From CAZKNF01 sp964554105 (lineage in GTDB: Bacteria > Bacteroidota > Rhodothermia > Rhodothermales > VXPQ01), in the NCBI GenBank assembly GCA_964554105.1, contig CAZKNF010000017.1, positions 1 through 56,248 on the forward strand: a stretch of 56,248 nucleotides of DNA, read 5' to 3'. Below the pieces are notes generated by a model. The model saw nothing but the letters and a program-made list of their open reading frames with translations, was not told the DNA's origin and did not search any database. A program made the translations under genes and the position numbers. Of this stretch, positions 1 through 8,200 are shown one piece after another. Each line of letters starts with the position of its first letter. The stretch's first letter is position 1.

Positions 1-150
1 ATGGGCCAGTCCTAGTGAGCCTGCGCATGCCTGTCGAGAAGATGATGAGCATCCAGTTGGCGCATCAATCTTATTCAGGCGGTAAGACAGTGAAATTAGT
101 CAAACCTTCAATATTAGGCAACCGCACGGTAAACATAGGCCCGCAAGAAA
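1..150. other. Left-edge non-coding stretch
   Basis: No gene can be supported here. The first plus-strand frame stops within five codons. The 60-codon frame beginning at 15 runs antisense into the end of the CCA-adding enzyme gene and has no recognisable protein character. The stretch probably holds the 3' flank of the cca gene and the flank of a gene outside the window. I see no convincing terminator hairpin. Confidence 0.4.
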
Positions 151-450
151 TCACGCATGCAATCCGTCGCTCGGTTTGCGAAGGGCGGCATCTTTGATCT
201 CCATTAGGTACGTGTACGCGCGGTCGTGATCCGCAGGGATGTCACCGCTGAATACGGCCTCTTTAATTGCGCCGGTAGCGGCCCGCTCGCGACCTTCGAG
301 ATCGCCGACGACCTCGTCGAACAGTTCGCCCCGCCGCAGCGCCTCGTCTTTGATTCGCATCATGTACGCAAACGCAGCGTCGTGCTCGTTGGGAATGTCT
401 CCTTCAAGGATGGCCTCGCGGATCGCATTTTTGATGATGCCGATCGCTAT
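151..450 (-). repeat. Tandem C-terminal repeat within cca
   Basis: Protein-level repeat, seen directly. Unit 1 (about residues 455-495 of the 551-residue protein) reads IKNAIREAILEGDIPNEHD, then AYMMRIKDEAL. Unit 2 (about 510-545) reads IKEAVFSGDIPADHD, then YLMEIKDAAL. The units are about 55 residues apart. They are diverged at DNA level, so the duplication is old and kept by selection on the protein rather than being a recent slippage. Confidence 0.75.
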
Positions 451-1806
451 ACCCTCGCTGATCCCCAGAGAGGCCATGATCTCATTGCCGTCCACCGGTG
501 GCTGGAATGCGCGAAGCCGGTCCTTCTCCTCCACCTCGGCAAACTTCTCGTCTACCCGATCGAAGGCATTTAGGTATCGTCGCACGCGGCGCGGGTTCTT
601 GGACGTGATGTCGGCGCGCACCAGTGTCATCAGGTCTTCGATGTGATCTCCGGCATCGAAAAGCAGCCGCCGCACGGCCGAGTCGGTGACGTCTTCATCG
701 ACGAGGGCGACGGGACGATGGTGCAGCCGAATCATCTCCTGGACATATCTCATTCGCTCGTCTGTTGGGAGCTTGAGACGTCTGAAAAGATTTGGAATGA
801 TTCGCGAGCCGAGATCTTCGTGCCCGTGGAACGTCCAGCCGACGGTCGGCGAAAAGCGTTTCGTCATCGGCTTGGCGATATCGTGCAGCAGCGCGGCCCA
901 CCGCAGCCACAGCGTCTCCTCGCACGGACGGTCCCAGGTCATTTCGACGAGGTTGTCAAGCACCTGCAGCGTGTGGTAGAAATTGTCCTTGTGTCGCTGC
1001 CCGTAGACTGCTTCGACGCCTTGTAAGTCAGACAACTCGGGTAGGATGCGCTGAAGGATGTACGATCCGAACAGGATTTTGAATCCGATGGAGGGCCTGT
1101 CCGCACACATGATCTTCTGAATCTCCTCGGTTATTCTCTCCTGACTCAGAATCTCGACGCGTTCGGATTCCTCCCGCATTGCATCGAAGGTCTCCTCTTC
1201 GATATTGAAGCGAAGTTCGGCGGCGAAACGTGCGGCGCGAATCATGCGCAAGGGATCGTCTTCGAAGGTCGAGGCCGGCTCGAGCGGCGTGCGAAGCAGC
1301 CGGGCTTCGAGGTCGGCGAGGCCGTCGAAGATATCGAGCAGGGCACCGTAACGGTCCGGATGCAGATCTGCAGCCATCGCGTTCACCGTGAAATCACGAC
1401 GGCGAAGATCCTCATCGAGTGAGGCTGATTCGACGATCGGATTGCGCGAATCCTTCCGATAACTCTCCCGGCGCGCCGCGACGAACTCCAGAACCATGTC
1501 TTCCGGGGCGGAATCGGAGGCCGGATCTGGATGCGGGACTCTGATAGCCGCGGTGCCGAAATTCGGGTATACGTGGACCTGTCGCCCGATGCGCTCGTCG
1601 GAAACCGCTCGTGCCAGCGCAATACCGGTCTGCTCGCCGACCGTCACGAAGTCGATGTCAGTAGTGTCCCTTCCGAGCAGAACGTCCCGCACGACGCCGC
1701 CCACGGCGTGCACATCGATGCCCTCTCGAGCCGCGATGACGCCGATCGATCGAAGCAAATCACCATACGGTTGGCTGTCGAACGATGTAGCGAGATTGGC
1801 TGCCAT
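151..1806 (-). CDS. cca: CCA tRNA nucleotidyltransferase with HD domain
   Basis: Adds or repairs the 3' CCA end of tRNAs; cytoplasmic, class II nucleotidyltransferase. The head domain has GGVVRDVLLG (residues 36-45) and the metal-binding DxD at D50/D52. RRDFTVNAMA (about 136-145) and DPLRMIRAARF (184-194) are the conserved nucleotide-recognition motifs. An HD domain follows (LLHDIAKP, HD at 309-310, then GHE and LHH), as in bifunctional bacterial enzymes. I chose the ATG at 1806 because it is preceded by GGAAGAA at good spacing and leads straight into the catalytic domain; the frame is open upstream to 2028, but that part overlaps the neighbouring gene and looks non-coding. The predicted length is 551 residues. 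The oddity is the C-terminus, where two similar units of about 35 residues (near 455 and 510) each contain GDIP-x-(E/D)HD and IKD-x-AL. Strict A-adding versus full CCA-adding activity cannot be told from sequence alone. Confidence 0.93.
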   Translation of the reverse strand: MAANLATSFDSQPYGDLLRSIGVIAAREGIDVHAVGGVVRDVLLGRDTTDIDFVTVGEQTGIALARAVSDERIGRQVHVYPNFGTAAIRVPHPDPASDSAPEDMVLEFVAARRESYRKDSRNPIVESASLDEDLRRRDFTVNAMAADLHPDRYGALLDIFDGLADLEARLLRTPLEPASTFEDDPLRMIRAARFAAELRFNIEEETFDAMREESERVEILSQERITEEIQKIMCADRPSIGFKILFGSYILQRILPELSDLQGVEAVYGQRHKDNFYHTLQVLDNLVEMTWDRPCEETLWLRWAALLHDIAKPMTKRFSPTVGWTFHGHEDLGSRIIPNLFRRLKLPTDERMRYVQEMIRLHHRPVALVDEDVTDSAVRRLLFDAGDHIEDLMTLVRADITSKNPRRVRRYLNAFDRVDEKFAEVEEKDRLRAFQPPVDGNEIMASLGISEGIAIGIIKNAIREAILEGDIPNEHDAAFAYMMRIKDEALRRGELFDEVVGDLEGRERAATGAIKEAVFSGDIPADHDRAYTYLMEIKDAALRKPSDGLHA

Positions 1807-1972
1807 TACGACACGTTCTTCCACGTCAATTGAAAAGGATGGCCCGTAGCAAGGGAATAAAACTGGCCGGGCGGCAATATGGGAGAGCCTGCCACAGCCG
1901 TTCAACTCGACGTGCTGCGCGCCCTGAGGTTTCCTCTCAGCGATTCCAGCGTTGCGACGAATGGTCGGCCGC

Positions 1973-2776
1973 TCAGCGGAGCAGTTCTTGAATCCGCTCC
2001 ACGATCCGCATCGCGTGCAGGGCGTCAAGCGCGGAGACGGGTGCGGGTCGATTCCTGGCGATCGACGCGAGAAACGCCTGCGTCTCCCGTCCGATCGCCC
2101 GATGTAAACCCTTCACTCGACCTTCCACGTTTACTCCCTCCCCTGCGGCAAAAATCCACGGATCCGTCGTCGGTTCATCCAAGCGAATCAAGACCTGCGC
2201 GTACGCACCGCTGTGAAATCGAAGACTGAAAGCCGCCGCGTCGGCACGGGACGCATCGTTCCTCGCGGCCTCAGCATCTACGCGTCGGATGTTGCTGCTG
2301 CCGGCGAGTGAGCACGAGAGGTCTACGGCATCCGCCATAAGGTTCGTTACTTTCGGCACCGTGTGTCCCGCGCCGGCGAAATTCGCCGGCACCACGTCGC
2401 CGTGCATCGTCACAGAGATCACATTTGGGCGCCGACCATCCCTGAGACTATCGAAAATAGGGCTGAAACGGAGAGGGCGGCTGACGCCGCATTCGAGCCC
2501 CGCTTCTTCGGCCAGGCGAACCAGCGCCGCACATTCGCGAATCGACGTCGCCGGCGGCCACTCGAGAAACAGATGCACCCCGCTACGGAGCGCTTCATCG
2601 GCGATACGAAAGCGTTCTGCGCGGGGCACGCCAATAAACAGCGCATCGACACCCTCGAGCGATTCGGATAGGGCATCAGGGGCAATCATTCCAACCATCT
2701 CAATGGCGGGCATCTTCCGGAGCGCGTCGAGGCGCTGCGACAGCACAGCATCCAAACCGATCGTTGCCACCCGCAT
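1973..2776 (-). CDS. Gfo/Idh/MocA-like NAD(P)-binding oxidoreductase
   Basis: Probable NAD(P)-dependent sugar or cyclitol dehydrogenase-like protein; substrate unknown. The N-terminus MRVATIGLD begins a Rossmann fold. VDALFIGVPRAERFRIADEALRSG and the following LFLEWP match the family pattern in which a conserved E(K/W)P follows the cofactor domain; here the usual lysine of EKP is tryptophan. The C-terminal half is the alpha/beta substrate domain, ending in HAMRIVERIQELL. At about 267 residues it is shorter than typical 330-380-residue members. ATG at 2776 is chosen; a TTG eight codons upstream (2800) is possible, and AAGGAG abuts the ATG too closely to be an ideal ribosome site. The gene lies 166 bp upstream of cca on the same strand. 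With the EKP lysine replaced it may be catalytically altered. Confidence 0.75.
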   Translation of the reverse strand: MRVATIGLDAVLSQRLDALRKMPAIEMVGMIAPDALSESLEGVDALFIGVPRAERFRIADEALRSGVHLFLEWPPATSIRECAALVRLAEEAGLECGVSRPLRFSPIFDSLRDGRRPNVISVTMHGDVVPANFAGAGHTVPKVTNLMADAVDLSCSLAGSSNIRRVDAEAARNDASRADAAAFSLRFHSGAYAQVLIRLDEPTTDPWIFAAGEGVNVEGRVKGLHRAIGRETQAFLASIARNRPAPVSALDALHAMRIVERIQELLR

Positions 2777-2828
2777 CTCCTTATCACCCTCACTGTTCAA
2801 TCATCTGCATTCTCTTTCGCGCTTCGTA

Positions 2829-3851
2829 TCAGCGGTACCGGGCCGCATTTTCTGATGGAGGCGTCCACTCGGATTCCGGCTCGAAGTGATTCCAGAGAAG
2901 GGCCGATATGCTTCGGATCAACTCGAAACCCTCATTATCCCACTCCCAACTCTCATCCTGTTGATTATTCGTTATCACGCAGAACACGTACCCACCGTGC
3001 GGGGCGTCTACGAAAACGACCTCGGATCGCGATTCATTAACGGCGCCGTTCTTAGCTGCCGTCTGGATCCAGGGGGGAATTTGCGACAGCGCTCGGTCGT
3101 CCCAATAACTCTTCGACAGCATCCGGTACATTTCTTCATCTGCCGGCGGACTGACGGCTCGGCCTTCGCGGATCCGCACCATAAGCTCGGCCATTTCACG
3201 GGGTGTCGTTTGGCCCCATCCGTACACTTCCCAGTCGCCGCTTCGCCCAGGCGTTCTCGAGTTCACACGCGTGTCCACAAATCCGTTCGCGTCCAGCCAC
3301 TCATTTATGGCAGCACCGCCACCGCACAAGTGCTGCAGCCAGAGGCTGGCCGTATTGTCGCTCAGCGCCGTCATCAACAGAATCAGTTTGCTCAGTTCAA
3401 TCTCCTCGCCATCCCGGAATGAACCGAGCAGGTCGACCCCGGGATATAACAGGGAATCTCGATAAACGAGGTCGTCGCGGTATGAGAGTGCCCCCGTTTC
3501 GATGGCATCAAATGTTTTTACGAGGATGGGCACTTTGATCATGCTCGCGGTCGGGAACAGGGTATCTGCATTCAGCTCAGCGATTTCTCCGGTTTTGAGA
3601 TGGCGGGCGTACACGCCGACATCGCCGCCGAAACCAACGATCGCTTCCTCCAGACTTGCCTGCAACTCGCCGGATGGTGGAGCGAATTGCGCTTGGTCAT
3701 CGATAGGGGATGTTCGTGCCGATCCGCATGCAGAGAGGACGAGCGTCAGAACGGTCGCGAAGGCAGCAGCCAAGGTCGTCACCCATGCTCGCCGCCATGT
3801 GGAATTTCTGCGATTTCCTCTCAACCGCAGGTTCACTGTGGTATTATCCAT
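2829..3851 (-). CDS. Class A beta-lactamase-like serine hydrolase, lipoprotein
   Basis: Penicillin-recognising serine hydrolase, predicted to be anchored as a lipoprotein outside the inner membrane. From ATG at 3851 it has a basic n-region, a hydrophobic segment and the lipobox LSAC (Cys42). Catalytic motifs in order are SMIK (Ser103, Lys106), SDN (164-166) and KNG (267-269), in place of the usual KTG/KSG. A TTPREMAELM stretch matches the part that follows the omega loop in class A enzymes, but a clear ExELN with the deacylating glutamate is not visible. It may therefore be a weak beta-lactamase or a DD-peptidase-like enzyme acting on peptidoglycan. The start is uncertain: ATGs at 3890 and further upstream would overlap the divergent promoter region. 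It diverges from the iron-uptake operon across a shared palindrome. Confidence 0.72.
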   Translation of the reverse strand: MDNTTVNLRLRGNRRNSTWRRAWVTTLAAAFATVLTLVLSACGSARTSPIDDQAQFAPPSGELQASLEEAIVGFGGDVGVYARHLKTGEIAELNADTLFPTASMIKVPILVKTFDAIETGALSYRDDLVYRDSLLYPGVDLLGSFRDGEEIELSKLILLMTALSDNTASLWLQHLCGGGAAINEWLDANGFVDTRVNSRTPGRSGDWEVYGWGQTTPREMAELMVRIREGRAVSPPADEEMYRMLSKSYWDDRALSQIPPWIQTAAKNGAVNESRSEVVFVDAPHGGYVFCVITNNQQDESWEWDNEGFELIRSISALLWNHFEPESEWTPPSENAARYR

Positions 3852-3856
3852 TCTGC

Positions 3857-3877
3857 TGTTTAGATTAAGTCTAAACA
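3857..3877. promoter_or_regulatory. 21-bp palindrome, candidate metalloregulator operator
   Basis: Perfect 8-bp arms, TGTTTAGA and TCTAAACA, are separated by 5 bp (TTAAG). The element lies between the divergent starts of the serine hydrolase (ATG at 3851) and the ferric-iron binding protein (ATG at 3902). Its size and dyad symmetry suit DtxR/IdeR/MntR- or Fur-type boxes, and its place upstream of an iron importer makes metal-dependent repression likely. It does not match a consensus I can quote exactly. No second copy was noticed in the window. Confidence 0.5.
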
Positions 3878-3901
3878 AGTACATCATCATCGGATTCAGG
3901 A

Positions 3902-4900
3902 ATGCGGCAGCAATATATCCTTCTCGTTCTTTTACTTCTCCTACTCCCTGCCTGCTCGGAGGGTGATTCTGATCCACTCATTATTTATTCGGGACGCAGC
4001 CAGACGCTGGTCGATCCGATCATCGAACAGTATAGGGATAGCACGAATAGGTCCGTTGAAGTTCGCTACGGCGACACTGCGCAACTCGCGGTCGCCCTCA
4101 GCGAAGAGGGCGATCAATCAAGGGCGGACATATTCTGGGCTCAGGATGCCGGTGCGCTCGGCGCGGTTCACCGTGACGGCATGCTGCGTACGCTGCCCGA
4201 CTCCGTTCTCGACCTTGTCCCGAGTCACTTTCGGAACAGTGAAGGCACGTGGGTTGCGACGAGCGGTCGTGCGCGAACGCTGGCGTATTCACCTGAACGC
4301 GCAGACACATCGAACCTGCCCGGTAGCATCTTCGAACTTGTCGATCCTCGATATGAGGGCCTTGTGGGCTGGGCGCCGACAAACGGCTCCTTTCAGGCCC
4401 ATGTTACGGCGCTCCGACGAATCGTCGGCGACGACAGCACGCACGCGTGGTTGACGGCCATGAAGAATAACGGTGCGAAGAGCTACCGGAACAATACGGC
4501 GATCGTGCAGGCCATTGCCGACGGCGAAATCGATCTCGGACTTCCAAATCATTATTACCTCTATCGGTTCAAGAGCGAGGATCCGGATTATCCTGTCGAG
4601 CAGACCTTTTTCGAGGAAGGTGACGCAGGCAACCTCATCAATGTCGCAGGTGTGGGCATCCTCGAAACCACAAATCGCGAATCCAGCGCGCTCCAGCTGG
4701 TAAACTTTCTGCTCTCACCGACGACCCAGCAGTACTTTGCGCGCGAAACGCACGAGTATCCAGTCATCGGCGAGGTGTCCGTGGACGTCCAACTGCCCGC
4801 GCGTAACCGCCTGAACGAGGTCGCACCCAACGTCGATCTCGACGGTTTGGATGATCTTGAGACCACGCTCCAGATGCTTCGCGAAGTCGAGCTGCTCTAG
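3902..4900 (+). CDS. fbpA: Ferric-iron ABC transporter substrate-binding lipoprotein
   Basis: Periplasmic Fe3+-binding component of an FbpA/FutA-type importer. The signal peptide is a run of leucines ending in LLPAC, a lipobox with Cys17, so the protein is probably membrane-tethered. LIIYSGRSQTLVDPII at about 26-41 is the characteristic start of the binding fold. NHYYLY (Tyr217, Tyr218, Tyr220) matches the paired tyrosines that coordinate ferric iron in FbpA. Total length is 332 residues, normal for the family. It is the first gene of a three-gene operon with the permease (37 bp on) and ATPase, and the upstream palindrome suggests iron-responsive control. The symbol is by family; FutA or AfuA would be equally fair. 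Confidence 0.88.
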   Translation: MRQQYILLVLLLLLLPACSEGDSDPLIIYSGRSQTLVDPIIEQYRDSTNRSVEVRYGDTAQLAVALSEEGDQSRADIFWAQDAGALGAVHRDGMLRTLPDSVLDLVPSHFRNSEGTWVATSGRARTLAYSPERADTSNLPGSIFELVDPRYEGLVGWAPTNGSFQAHVTALRRIVGDDSTHAWLTAMKNNGAKSYRNNTAIVQAIADGEIDLGLPNHYYLYRFKSEDPDYPVEQTFFEEGDAGNLINVAGVGILETTNRESSALQLVNFLLSPTTQQYFARETHEYPVIGEVSVDVQLPARNRLNEVAPNVDLDGLDDLETTLQMLREVELL

Positions 4901-4937
4901 TAAGGAACAGGCGCGCATAGCGTCACAGGAGTACGCA

Positions 4938-6497
4938 TTGCCATCTCCTCTCCGTCCAAGAATATACCTTATCCTCCCGGTCGTCGTCGTCACGGCGGGG
5001 GTGCTGGTTCCAATCATCTATCTGGTCGTACGTGCGTTCCAGGCAGATGCCGGTCTTTTGGCGGATCTTCTTATCCGTACGCGGAATCTGCACCTATTGC
5101 TCAACACCTTCGTTCTGGCGGTCGGCGTGCTCGTAATCGGTACCGCGATCGCCTTTCCCCTGGCGTGGCTCACTACGCGTACGGACCTTAAAGGCGCCAG
5201 ATTCTTCACGCTGCTCGGGGTGCTTCCCCTCGCGATTCCGGGCTATGTGATGGCATACGTGCTTCTGGCGACTACGGGGAGCTACGGGACGCTCGCGCAT
5301 CTTTTCGACATCCGGCTGCCGAGGCTCAGCGGCTACTACGGATCGCTGCTGGCACTCAGTCTATCGACGTTCCCGTATCTCTTTTTGAATCTTCGCACGG
5401 CGCTCCACGGGTTGGATCCGTCGCTGGAGGAGACTGCCCGATCGCTCGGCTACCGTCCCGGTGCCGTACTCTACCGTGTCGTTTTGCCTCAGCTCCGGCC
5501 AGCCTTTTATTCCGGCGCGATGCTAGTGGGTCTCCATGTGCTCGGTGATTTCGGCGTCGTGTCGCTCATGCGTTTCGAGACCTTCAGCTACGCGTTGTAT
5601 CTGCAGTACTCAGCTTCGTACGATCGCATCTACGCTGCGTGGTTGGCGCTTATGCTGCTCGGGCTTACCGGTATGATCCTGCTTCTCGAGGCGCGGCTGC
5701 TCTGGGGGCTACTGCTTCATCGAGCAGGAAGCGGCGTCGGCCGTAAGCTGCAGTTCGTTCGGCTGGGTTCCTGGCGGATTCTAGCGTATTCGCTGATCGG
5801 ACTCGTGACGCTCGCGTCCGTCATCGTGCCGATTCTCACGGTTCTTTACTGGATGACTACCGGCTTCGACTGGGCACACCTCGGAGAGGCGCTCTGGGGA
5901 TCGGTATCTGCCAGCGCGCCCGCGGCCCTCCTCGCCAGTGCATTAGCAGTGCCGCTTGCCTATATGAGCGTGCGCATGCCTTCAGCGTTTACGCGAGCGA
6001 CCGAGCGCCTTGCGTACTTCGGGTACGCGACGCCGCCTCTCGCCTTTGCGCTGGCGCTCATTTTCTTCTCGCTTCAGGCCGTTCCGTGGGCATATCAGAG
6101 CCTAGGTCTCCTGATCTTCGCCTATGCCATCCACTTTCTCGCAGAGGCGATCGGACCGGTGCGAAGCTCTCTGTATCTGGCACCACCGACACTGGAGGAA
6201 GCCGCCCGTACGCTGGGGAGCTCGCCTCTTCGTGCCTTCTTCAAGGCCACGTTCCCACTCCTGGAGCGCGGTGTTCTCGTGAGCGTCGCGTTCGTGTTCC
6301 TCTCGGCGATGAAGGAACTCCCCATCACCTTCCTGCTTTCACCGATTGGGTTTGAAACGCTGGCGCTGAACGTCTGGGGTCTCACGAGTGAGGCCCTCTT
6401 CGGTGCCGCAGCGCCCTTCGCCTTAACCATCATGCTGTTTTCGTCCCTTTTTGTCGGACTTCTGCTTCTGCAGGAGAAAGCGCCGGGTACGCGATAG
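4938..6497 (+). CDS. fbpB: Ferric-iron ABC transporter fused permease
   Basis: Inner-membrane permease with two binding-protein-dependent transport domains fused in tandem, as in FbpB/AfuB/ThiP. About 12 hydrophobic segments are visible. The two EAA-like cytoplasmic loops are recognisable: LEETARSLGYRPGAVLYRVVLPQLRP in the first half and LEEAARTLGSSPLRAFFKATFP in the second (each is longer than its key part EE-AR-LG). I chose TTG at 4938 as the start because AGGAG lies six bases upstream and the first membrane segment follows at once. The ATG at 4851 lies inside fbpA and adds a peptide without membrane character. The length of 519 residues fits the family. Confidence 0.87.
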   Translation: MPSPLRPRIYLILPVVVVTAGVLVPIIYLVVRAFQADAGLLADLLIRTRNLHLLLNTFVLAVGVLVIGTAIAFPLAWLTTRTDLKGARFFTLLGVLPLAIPGYVMAYVLLATTGSYGTLAHLFDIRLPRLSGYYGSLLALSLSTFPYLFLNLRTALHGLDPSLEETARSLGYRPGAVLYRVVLPQLRPAFYSGAMLVGLHVLGDFGVVSLMRFETFSYALYLQYSASYDRIYAAWLALMLLGLTGMILLLEARLLWGLLLHRAGSGVGRKLQFVRLGSWRILAYSLIGLVTLASVIVPILTVLYWMTTGFDWAHLGEALWGSVSASAPAALLASALAVPLAYMSVRMPSAFTRATERLAYFGYATPPLAFALALIFFSLQAVPWAYQSLGLLIFAYAIHFLAEAIGPVRSSLYLAPPTLEEAARTLGSSPLRAFFKATFPLLERGVLVSVAFVFLSAMKELPITFLLSPIGFETLALNVWGLTSEALFGAAAPFALTIMLFSSLFVGLLLLQEKAPGTR

Positions 6498-6540
6498 CAC
6501 ACGCCGAAAGTACCGGCTGAAGTCGCGAGATACGACGATC

Positions 6541-7635
6541 ATGACCGATCTCCTTACCGTTATAGGACTTACGAAACGGTTCGGGACCAGCGCTCCACCT
6601 GTCGTGAACGATCTGACGTTTGCCGTCAAGCGAGGTGAAATCTTTGCACTGCTTGGTCCAAGTGGATGCGGCAAAACTACGACGCTGCGCCTTATCTCCG
6701 GTCTCGAGACACCCGACGGTGGCGAAATTCACCTCGGCGGCGACGTCCTCGATCAGCCACGAACCCACGTACCTGCCGAAAAACGCGGCATAGGACTCGT
6801 CTTTCAGAATTTCGCCCTGTTCCCGCATCTCAGCGTACTCGACAACGTACGTTTCGGCCTTCGCGAAGTCGCACGCGGTGAACGCGCGGACCGATGTCGT
6901 GAGGTCCTGAACCTCGTAGGGCTCACCGGATATGAAGAACGGCAGCCACACGAGCTGTCGGGCGGTCAGCAGCAGCGCGTCGCAATCGCCCGCACGCTCG
7001 CTCCCGAGCCGAGACTTGTCCTGCTCGACGAACCCTTTTCGAATCTCGACGCCCTCCTTCGCCAGACTACCCGCCAGGAATTCCGCTCGGTACTGAAGCG
7101 CGCCGGGATGACTGCCGTGATGGTAACCCATGACCAGGAGGAGGCGCTCTCATTCGCCGATCGCGTAGCCGTTATGCGCAACGGCCAGATTGAACAAATC
7201 GGCACTCCTGAAGAGGTTTACTATCAACCTCGAACGCTCTTTGTGGCCCAGTTTCTCGGGCGGACGAACCTGATGATGTCCGACGCCCACGGCGCAGAAG
7301 CAGATACACCGGTAGGACGAGTGACGCTCAATCGACGCGCCGAGGGGCACGTTCTCCTGTCTATACGGCCCGAGCATTTAACCCTCGAAGCCGCCGCACG
7401 TGATACTGAAACCCGATCAGGGGAAGTCGTCGCGCGCGAGTTCAAGGGCCATGACATTACCTTTCGGGTGCTTTTTGAAGGGAGTGAATACCTCGTCCAC
7501 ACCCCGAACCGCATCGCATTCAAGACGGGTGACCGCGTTCATGTCCGCGCCCTCGAACCTGCCGTCGTTCTCGAAAGTCATGCTTCCATCGCTTCCGGCA
7601 GCGAGGTAGATGAACATCGAGAGACGCCGGTTTAG
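6541..7635 (+). CDS. fbpC: Ferric-iron ABC transporter ATP-binding protein
   Basis: Energising subunit of the importer. It has Walker A GPSGCGKTT (39-47), Q-loop VFQNFALFPH (about 87-96), ABC signature LSGGQQQR (139-146), Walker B LVLLDEP (159-165) and a switch histidine in VMVTHDQEEAL. A C-terminal TOBE-like region (after about residue 240) places it in the CysA/PotA/FbpC family. The length is 364 residues. The ATG at 6541 gives the usual family N-terminus (TVIGLTKRFG). An upstream ATG at 6451 overlaps the permease gene and is rejected. No strong Shine-Dalgarno is visible. Spacing of 43 bp from the permease supports co-transcription. Confidence 0.92.
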   Translation: MTDLLTVIGLTKRFGTSAPPVVNDLTFAVKRGEIFALLGPSGCGKTTTLRLISGLETPDGGEIHLGGDVLDQPRTHVPAEKRGIGLVFQNFALFPHLSVLDNVRFGLREVARGERADRCREVLNLVGLTGYEERQPHELSGGQQQRVAIARTLAPEPRLVLLDEPFSNLDALLRQTTRQEFRSVLKRAGMTAVMVTHDQEEALSFADRVAVMRNGQIEQIGTPEEVYYQPRTLFVAQFLGRTNLMMSDAHGAEADTPVGRVTLNRRAEGHVLLSIRPEHLTLEAAARDTETRSGEVVAREFKGHDITFRVLFEGSEYLVHTPNRIAFKTGDRVHVRALEPAVVLESHASIASGSEVDEHRETPV

Positions 7636-7764
7636 GCAACAAGCGGCGGAGGTATTTCCGTTCCACCCGGTTTGTTTCTCGCTTTTTACACCGCTGTCGG
7701 GAAATAATCGACCATTCCACGTTCATGTATGTGACTGAATTCAATCATATATACGAGTGTAAGG

Positions 7765-8040
7765 ATGAGCGGCAATTTCATTGTTTACCTGATCGGATAC
7801 ATTATCGCCATTATCGGTCTGGCCTACGGATTGAGCGCTGCGGGCCTCGGGCAGGAGTGGATTATCGCGGTCGTGCTAATCATGGCAGGACTCGGCATCG
7901 TCTATGCACTCTCGCGGTCTCAGCGTGACGCTGCCACGACCTCGGGGAGATCTTCGGAATCCACGTCGCACTCGTCTCAGCGTACATCCAGCGAAACCGA
8001 AGCTGCGGGTGAAAACCGGCCGCAAACGTCGCGACACTGA
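7765..8040 (+). CDS. Small two-helix membrane protein, unknown
   Basis: I do not recognise this 91-residue protein. Two hydrophobic segments (about 5-25 and 33-50) are separated by a short AGLGQEW turn, followed by a hydrophilic tail rich in Ser, Thr and Glu with no further motif. GTAAGG just before the ATG can act as a ribosome site. It stands alone, 129 bp after the iron operon and 160 bp before the Rieske-FAD gene. The gene is plausible because of its start signal, membrane pattern and codon usage, but its role is unknown. Confidence 0.6.
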   Translation: MSGNFIVYLIGYIIAIIGLAYGLSAAGLGQEWIIAVVLIMAGLGIVYALSRSQRDAATTSGRSSESTSHSSQRTSSETEAAGENRPQTSRH

Positions 8041-8200
8041 TCTGAAAGCGACACTTTCGCCTTCATTCTATTTGTACGATACTAAGGAGTGCGTTCCCGG
8101 GAGTTCGCCGGCGAATGTTTCGAAGGCCGCCGTGTGTGCAGGCGCACCAGGTCGCCTCGTAGCGTAAACCTATTCTTCACCCGAACCGCTATCTCTTTAG

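Noticed and set aside
1807..2028. 74-codon N-terminal extension of the CCA enzyme
   Set aside because: It overlaps the end of the oxidoreductase gene, has cysteine- and arginine-rich non-domain composition, and the internal ATG has a ribosome site.
2829..3851. Calling the serine hydrolase a beta-lactam resistance gene
   Set aside because: The altered KTG and the missing clear omega-loop glutamate do not support confident resistance activity.
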